Shown: one piece after another, positions 15,201-17,781 of the stretch
Position numbering within the stretch: the first letter of the stretch is position 1
Layout: the number at the start of each line of letters is the position of its first letter
Assembly (NCBI GenBank): GCA_002686195.1
Contig: NZAS01000092.1
Location: 8,510 to 26,290 of the forward strand
Source of the DNA: Candidatus Pacearchaeota archaeon
GTDB taxonomy: Archaea; Nanoarchaeota; Nanoarchaeia; Pacearchaeales; GW2011-AR1
Direction: 5' to 3'
DNA: 17,781 nucleotides
Notes under the pieces: generated by a model
The model's input: the letters and a program-made list of their open reading frames with translations, nothing else
Told to the model about the DNA's origin: nothing
Databases searched by the model: none
Program-made: the position numbers and the translations under genes

Positions 15201-17781
15201 GGCTGAAATCCCGGGCGCCTATACAGATAGTGGATTGCCGGTGGATAGTTCGCAACCTGGATTTTATAAAGATTATTCTAATTCGGAATTTGCTCATCAT
15301 TTCTTGACTGTTAAAAATAAGTCAGGCGCCGAGCCTGTAGAAATTAAGCTTAAAGTTAATGCTGCAATTAAATTTAATCCATATAAAGGGTTTTACCCAC
15401 CGCAGAGAACATTAGATTTAATAACGCAATTTTCCAAATCTTATGGAAACAATTTGATCTCGACGAGGCCGACTGACGGAGTTACCACGCAAGATAAAAA
15501 TGGAATTTTGAGACCTCTAATACAAGCTTTGTTTGCGCCGGGAATTTTGTATAACACTATAAAATCCGGAATTGCTGTGGATTACCCAATTGTAACAGAT
15601 GCCACAAAAGTTATTAGAGGTGCGTATACATATGAGACGGCATCCGGAGGCACTCCCGTTATAGCATCTGCCACCAATTGGATGATTGGCGCCACAGGAT
15701 CGATTAGTCCTCCTCTAGGTAACAATATTAATGTCGAGGGCTACCAGGGCGGTCAATATTGGGATCATCGAATTGGCTTTGAAGATCTTTTAAACCCCGA
15801 AAACCTAGCAAATTTAAAATTTATTGATATGGAGCCACACCCTTCAGCTTCTTTAGCTGGAATAACAGCATCTCTAATGTCTACACCAGCAGATCGCACT
15901 TATTCATTAATGGCATCTAATTTTTGTGCCGGTGTGGCTGAATTCTTTTTGAAAGAAAAAGAGTTTACAAAGTTAGAGTCTGAACCAATTGTAGATGGAT
16001 TGCGTTTCGATGGCAAGATCATTTATGGTGCCCGCCTTAAAATTCGTAGCTCTAAAGAGGGCCCTCGCGTATATAGCTATGAATCTGGCTCCTCAGGAAA
16101 TAATGTGCCTTATGGTCGTACAGGAGGAAAAGTGTGGGATGCCAGCAGAAAAGTATTTTTAGATTCTACTTATCCTCTTCCTCAAGATCCAAGATCAACC
16201 CCCGGCTTTTATGAAACTTTTACAATGGAAAGCCGCCCTTCTTCTTTCGGTCCCCCTGTATCTGGAAGACCAACAGCGAGCGCTATTCAAGCAACTGCAT
16301 CTGTCGCGCAGCCAGTTGATAGCATGAATGGATTTAATTGGGCTTATACACCACCTTATTATAATGGCGAAGCATGGGTTGACTTTATTTTTGCTCCTTC
16401 TGCGTCAACTAGTACTGGTGCTCCTATTACTTATGATTTAGAAAAGATCCTTTCTTCCCTGGATACTAAATATTGGCGCTGTGATCCTGGGGTTTCAGCA
16501 TCAGCAATTATTACTTCGTCAACAAATATGGTTGGTACTGTATTGATTCCAACTTTTAGTGGGAATTGCTCTAATCTTTCATGGAGAGAGCCGGCGAAGG
16601 TTATTGGCACCTCTGAGATTCCTTTAATTTATGAAGGCGCCAATGTTAACGCCAACGCAATGCAGCTTCCTGCTAGTGTTAATTTGTTTGGAGTGGAAAG
16701 AATCCTTAAGACAACTAAAGACAAATTTGGAAACGAGATAGCCACCGAAAACGAAACAGCCGCCGCAAAATGGGTAATTCAACCAAAGATGGAGACCCCT
16801 ATGTTAAACTTTAACCATAGCGGAGATTTTCCTATTTCCTCATCAAGGCCGCTATATGGCTCAGCTTCCGTCTCGCATGGAATGTGGCGCCAATTTGGCA
16901 TAATTGATCCCGATCCTAATAAAGGAGTATTCTTGGAACTGGGACCCATCCCCACTCAATGGCTCAAAAATCATTATGAAGTTTTATCAACAAATACCAT
17001 GTATAATCGTGGTAACGCCGCCGCTAAAGGACAAAATGCATATAAGAACATTAAGCCATTAACTGATGTTATTAAATTTAAACCAACCAAGAAAAAAGCT
17101 CGACTAGGAGAGTTAGCGGAAACAAAAACTATTAAAGAAGCCATTGTGGTGGTTCCTTATAAGATGGAGTCGGCAGCTACTTCTCAAACTGTTGGCGGCA
17201 GAAATCCAAAAAGCAGTACACAGGCAAGAAAACGCTTTTTTGGAATAAGTCAAGAAAGAATTACGGCATGCTTAAAAGAGAACATTGGAAGCGAAAAAGG
17301 AGACTCCCTTGATGCCGCAGGTATGTCAATTAGAGAATTGGTTACAAAAATGGATTGCTATGTACTTCCGCCATGGGCCGACTTCTTAAATAATAAAGCT
17401 GTTGATCCGTTTGTAATGTATCTTCTCGAGTTTGAATATGAGTTCGATAAAAATGATTTGAGCTACATATATCAAGGACTTGCGCCGCGTAACTCTAAGA
17501 ACATGACTCTCACTTCTCGCTCAACAGCACACGAATTAAACCCAACAGAATTATTAACGGCTGAAGATGTTCTCGATCCTCATTTGAGATGGATGGTGTT
17601 TAAGGTTAAACAAAAATCCTTCGCGGCTTATGAGGATATAATCGTTTCGCAAGTTGGAGAATCGGCCAGAACAAAAGATATATTTGATTTCCAGAGTGGC
17701 GAGAGTGACTATTCACTAAACTATAATTGGCCGTATGATTATATATCTTTTGTTGAGTCAATTAAATTTGACGTTGAAGTT
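6268..17781 (+). CDS. Giant multidomain baseplate/lectin virion protein with gpI/gp7-like segment and LamG modules (3' partial)
   Basis: A single frame of 3838 codons with no stop, still open at the right edge; about 420 kDa visible. The ATG at 6268 lies inside the end of the upstream gene, with only GAGAG very close to it, so translational coupling is likely. Order seen: residues 1-190, a conserved-looking N-terminus (YYKSAIERIHDYYPYDGS, FDNRYPRTTGY); 195-412, LamG; 492-655, gpI/gp7-like wedge segment ending in the KGTEKAIKNV motif; 765-952, divergent LamG-like; 1040-1190, helical module (FFAGAIDFHNLIG, YRERYKSLEKLRETFFRR); 1306-1323, basic linker; 1635-1765, Gly/Thr-rich beta module; 1890-2122 and 2165-2383, two LamG modules in tandem; 2400-3838, unassigned structural sequence, including RSDRQYAW, NTIKSGIAVDYP and LRWMVFKVKQ. 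I see no signal peptide and no peptidase or glycosidase motif. It occupies the gpI/gp7 gene position, so a baseplate wedge role with host surface binding is inferred. The frame is certain; the domain calls are from pattern reading only. Confidence 0.9.
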   Translation, partial: MSIKKLFDSTNKNRNYLSDTDEKNAFENVESERNLRAIKTTQDTFIPQVDYEKPAKFAQYGSAYLYYKSAIERIHDYYPYDGSDAEINEFYNACLPIEQYIFDNRYPRTTGYITMSVGGWGTKTNNMVASGGYGVSSTPEYITFYGGPNTISHTKLQQVFPNAYDDKYQYSNIYDTDIYTTAGLPSTYGSGSRESNLKSDFDKGVTVEFWFKTGSADPLATYTNHTQKQVIFDLWNNEVSSSADYGRITVEIDTLTGSSPFLVTVQSGASSDASRYASGCFQQPMATDIGSASWIGSTLDGTYCLSSWKHYAFSMYNTGSDFVIKLHVDGELQDTYISSSMTLGALNSKNMMGRLGALLTAPSGTIGEPLTEAPASVLAGAGKLAGSLDEFRFWKVRRNSDEIARYWKSQVRGGTNTDISNTTLGVYYKFNEGITTDTTLDSTVLDYSGRVSNGAWTGYVTNSRNSGSAMVSASVRTSEYRDPVVYSTHPSVTSLKTELLDRGEKYDLGNNSAFVNMMPSWVLEEDESLTSDLRKMSHIVATYLDKLRLQIEALPSFKGSIYTTASAAPVPFAQHLPQSLGLYTPDVFIEADVMETFLNRDQNTFFEGDLNEAKNLIYLNLYNNLAGIYKAKGTEKAIKNVFRCFNIDDKLVRLKTYSNNQVYDLQDNLKQYFYEDTSINCNLQANVGGVVYQRKEPGNPESLGFISGTYGRTIKGASTTAVREGNYGFTAESSVIFPAFNIQSDYNLISRDFVKSSLFGMYTVNTASNVVKRGINTQWVDFGEDAEDILDYANFQVFAIRDEPNSKNARFMLTSSRNPFAGQFPALTSSNFFNVYDNEEWHLSVRMKPSNYPLSNVVSGATTYTYDLEFRGVNAVLDTIQNSFLLTASIGQSAGENFLQSAKRMYLGAERTNITGALLNRSDVLFGSMKYYAKYIENGILDQHLYNERNVGVSASYQNISALDPSLSTSDALNSNTLALDWTFDTLTASTVAGTFFPVKDASSGSAGRRADHWLGGITGYEHAGYGQHFTASSTDIISKDLYNALKFTDPEEVVASTMVQVLSDDDIVFGTLQAPPTFFHAIEKSMYNAISEEMLIFFAGAIDFHNLIGEPVNRYRERYKSLEKLRETFFRRVTTVSSVEKFIEYYKWFDDALALIVAQLLPASSELVPDVADVIESHVLERNKYKTPFPTLEFEEPGVEVADLLGVSYLVESWPDWYKLAESPRATNAPEDFWKYRALRNASEISASAPGVNIQREYYRETIGIESEASGSKFRNTDGTSYTRTNYWTKYKARPYVFKVDLLGKPPTKKASTRRTTTREIKGGTNFDRPVPHLGFLYNATRPAGPVNKDNGVFVPLNVLLAPMSEIAEWNEIKSNPANRLPNSKEKRYFKVFYGPDYQSGYGPNNVKSTVAFPFNILSSSVSGGYNKQIVESVGASLEVTNLHHDVYGPEMERPMQGPFPEAVVGGHQSRHIALNKGPTLDTYLTRPEAWKILLGTCTTINGTAGAIGIAGADYPWPEANAEGQNPYPMTGAQKAIYYRGFTAKRPVNIRNIHLTGSAIGNYRQNYEVVSTFGAYSNPRQFVENAPTLPTELTQTPSGTQGRTFLDIRRDAEGHFQFTPDYSVAYLRSAGTKATTPTLTVTDYPGGGASGDTFTLKDTNGKSVTFQADGTTTTADGTKNAAGNVIIGTFGGSLTLADVAGRIVTAINGANTTYGYIAITATQDGSTVNFTLAQDVAGKSGNISIDMSDWDGLVSTAFAGGTDRAFTGKSVISTRFANPGGVDTMGIGYKDVRSAEYSVYSACNFRNWSVIRPFQNTELNMVSEVTGAGTPGIRVSDINGLDFGWRDHLKQHSAQFGRSSFVYPPDSQRPAYTLADNFMGYSSTDIYRGAFTLQGWWRLQDNVSVTGSVPDASGKGRGGTFDSGSHTRPGYSTTLYPSRYIQKASETWSTSSAMVNIGTAATWDDIIGPDGTSKMTLSAWVYKTGNGGGNFGRIVDFSAGDVQFYTLSADAIVLGVAAWNGTNGSWQTAGGVFSKNTWHHLVVTYDAGSASNDPVFYVDGQQVAISTSTTPTGTYATFAGTDCYIGNRTNGDRNFEGQLADVVTWNSILTQTDITAIYNESKTPYQAGPGVINNQSPSMYKINRNPLKRLKLIGPQTALSGALVNTSSINFTATDGACLVLSGAYDWQEGYELFHAVTSSGISYTTWFQHPDDAVARQMLQVGVDDDNGHPSFGVTRVTDMKIQVSMATQDAETGGTNDLAEWTMTNSDVYEPHTWTHLAVTWQADNGSVDAGTPIIYINGAVQALTVDDAPSAYYQDDMEPQFDFKDFSGTPYVGFTGEQFVVLGSSEGDTGRPFTGSMDQITLWKRKLTADEVGEIYNEGIPCNVTASSVYTDNPSSLFDWIRCGVDADVIDSANPGVLSATNRINGFVHNGTTAYLPLATEGDTNTLALNTLDPVPTGGCTGSEVLVDVYTTSSQFDNAYVQHQIPRSDRQYAWVTGAIVRPSADLRYWGTAPIAGPLAGYYSSSADGYTAYFNFMSASSVLGAIGTASLYQPAKRLNIYVVDPIDLASNTLGIAATQSVTSSYNDTLLDVYNIKDDLNLRSDYLNLLLTKRRSAFKTRNIPLMSPVKDQILQKHAQQSQITLKSGKGALQTYAFKPASMRGRPVYLNLDANQLNSTYCFTWNNELLYCSDQKLNQLLEIKEDKTTMFDKAISIANTKAAYDINWILYSEMMFPTRIKELTSGSAERPNYDNRFWRTTQAQRITVGDTVGENSFNVLVSQSSWPLDAPLDFITRTDVPSVSIPPTARELCISNTAGELQNTYFQIIDTDGPDRGGPATIALAPGGLLARKHTLATARSVTSPTGRPVLATGSVAYGDLSASYNHRLARQLFVGESQWQAGPQAGIIIKSGSGPSATSIFESHSSAPFYYNSYADFIDEVRTVAKDYAIIPEFRISEHIEEYLKYGISANNKFDWAEIPGAYTDSGLPVDSSQPGFYKDYSNSEFAHHFLTVKNKSGAEPVEIKLKVNAAIKFNPYKGFYPPQRTLDLITQFSKSYGNNLISTRPTDGVTTQDKNGILRPLIQALFAPGILYNTIKSGIAVDYPIVTDATKVIRGAYTYETASGGTPVIASATNWMIGATGSISPPLGNNINVEGYQGGQYWDHRIGFEDLLNPENLANLKFIDMEPHPSASLAGITASLMSTPADRTYSLMASNFCAGVAEFFLKEKEFTKLESEPIVDGLRFDGKIIYGARLKIRSSKEGPRVYSYESGSSGNNVPYGRTGGKVWDASRKVFLDSTYPLPQDPRSTPGFYETFTMESRPSSFGPPVSGRPTASAIQATASVAQPVDSMNGFNWAYTPPYYNGEAWVDFIFAPSASTSTGAPITYDLEKILSSLDTKYWRCDPGVSASAIITSSTNMVGTVLIPTFSGNCSNLSWREPAKVIGTSEIPLIYEGANVNANAMQLPASVNLFGVERILKTTKDKFGNEIATENETAAAKWVIQPKMETPMLNFNHSGDFPISSSRPLYGSASVSHGMWRQFGIIDPDPNKGVFLELGPIPTQWLKNHYEVLSTNTMYNRGNAAAKGQNAYKNIKPLTDVIKFKPTKKKARLGELAETKTIKEAIVVVPYKMESAATSQTVGGRNPKSSTQARKRFFGISQERITACLKENIGSEKGDSLDAAGMSIRELVTKMDCYVLPPWADFLNNKAVDPFVMYLLEFEYEFDKNDLSYIYQGLAPRNSKNMTLTSRSTAHELNPTELLTAEDVLDPHLRWMVFKVKQKSFAAYEDIIVSQVGESARTKDIFDFQSGESDYSLNYNWPYDYISFVESIKFDVEV
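6850..7503 (+). other. LamG / concanavalin-A-like module 1 (residues 195-412 of the giant protein)
   Basis: The strand pattern of LamG-like lectins is visible: VTVEFWF at residues 205-211, WKHYAFSMYN at 308-317, LHVDGEL at 326-332, and the closing GSLDEFRFWKVRRNSDEI at 386-403. The last element, a D-x-x-R/T-x-W strand followed by a short helix, is typical of this fold. Carbohydrate or cell-surface binding is common in the superfamily but cannot be shown here. Confidence 0.75.
7741..8232 (+). other. Phage tail protein I / T4 gp7-like wedge segment (residues 492-655 of the giant protein)
   Basis: Residues 492-655 are mostly helical and contain FVNMMPSWVLEED, a helix SDLRKMSHIVATYLDKLRLQ, and LYNNLAGIYKAKGTEKAIKN, followed by VFRCFNI. 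The Y-x-x-KGT-xx-AI/V-xx pattern (KGT at residues 632-634) is the recognisable signature of the P2 gpI family. The order downstream of gp25/W and gp6/J genes is the W-J-I order of P2. Weak similarity by eye only, but supported by gene order. Confidence 0.55.
8560..9123 (+). other. Divergent LamG-like module 2 (residues 765-952)
   Basis: Elements follow the LamG order: TQWVDFGE early, EEWHLSVRMKPS at about 839-850 (the usual W-H-x-x-V strand), YDLEFRGVN, KRMYLGAER at about 903-911, and VLFGSMKYYAKYIENGILD at about 924-941 in place of the usual closing strand and helix. The match is looser than in the other copies, so this is tentative. Confidence 0.5.
9385..9837 (+). other. Helical module of unknown role (residues 1040-1190)
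   Basis: A predicted all-helical block flanked by beta-rich sequence. It contains FHAIEKSMYNAISEEML, FFAGAIDFHNLIGEP, YRERYKSLEKLRETFFRRV and EKFIEYYKWFDDALALIV, then VIESHVLERNKYK. It is rich in aromatic and charged residues and could pack against other wedge subunits. I do not recognise a named family. Confidence 0.5.
11170..11562 (+). other. Gly/Thr-rich beta module (residues 1635-1765)
   Basis: The segment has a repeating strand pattern: GDTFTLKDTNGKSVTFQADG, then DVAGRIVTAINGA, then IAITATQDGSTVNFTLAQ, and ends AGKSGN...FAGGTD. This arrangement is seen in modules inserted in phage tail and fibre proteins, as far as I remember. Likely a spacer or decorating beta domain; no enzyme motif is visible. 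Confidence 0.5.
11935..12633 (+). other. LamG module 3 (residues 1890-2122)
   Basis: This is the clearest LamG copy. It begins with FTLQGWWRL and DASGKGRGGTF, typical of the lead-in before such lectin domains, then MTLSAWVYKTG, TWHHLVVTYD at about 2038-2047, FYVDGQQV at about 2057-2064, CYIGNRT, and the closing FEGQLADVVTWNSIL with a following ITAIYNE helix. Members of this superfamily often bind glycans or cell-surface proteins. Confidence 0.85.
12760..13416 (+). other. LamG module 4 (residues 2165-2383)
   Basis: It follows module 3 after a short linker. Elements: SYTTWFQH, TWTHLAVTWQ at about 2276-2285, IIYINGAVQAL at about 2297-2307, FVVLGSS, and the closing FTGSMDQITLWKRKLT with EVGEIYNEG. 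The last motifs match those of module 3 (ending IYNE in both), which suggests tandem duplication followed by divergence. Confidence 0.8.

Overview
The window looks like part of the late structural (tail and baseplate) module of a dsDNA tailed phage with a contractile tail. Every gene I can support is on the + strand and the genes are packed with almost no gaps. I see no tRNA, integrase, insertion sequence, CRISPR array or cellular housekeeping gene. Base composition is AT-leaning, roughly low-40s percent GC by eye. Two genes fix the context: a gpW/gp25-family baseplate wedge protein and a T4 gp6 / P2 gpJ-like wedge protein, adjacent and in the order seen in contractile-tailed phages. From memory, and not searched here, several protein patterns resemble structural proteins of uncultured marine or aquatic myoviruses. 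The host cannot be told from this window.

Layout. (1) Positions 2-2449: the 3' part of a large, acidic virion protein whose start lies left of the window; function not recognised. (2) 2485-2853: gp25/gpW-like wedge protein with a GTG start and a good ribosome binding site. (3) 2869-4668: gp6/gpJ-like wedge protein. (4) 4668-6278: a beta-rich protein with a DNRLRE-like N-terminal half, overlapping its neighbour by one base. (5) 6268-17781: one uninterrupted reading frame of 3838 codons, still open at the right edge. It combines a conserved phage N-terminal region, several LamG / concanavalin-A-like modules, a segment resembling the gpI/gp7 baseplate wedge family, a helical module, a Gly/Thr-rich beta module and a long unassigned C-terminal half.

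How the genes may work together (inference). The gp25-like and gp6-like proteins would build the baseplate wedge. The giant protein sits where P2 has gpI and T4 has gp7, and it carries a gpI-like segment, so it may supply the third wedge component while also displaying lectin-like folds for host surface binding. The DNRLRE-like protein between them may be a wedge-attached accessory or glycan-binding part. The most notable points are the giant wedge-lectin fusion and a strong excess of the palindrome GGCGCC, which arises mainly from Gly-Ala written as GGC GCC.
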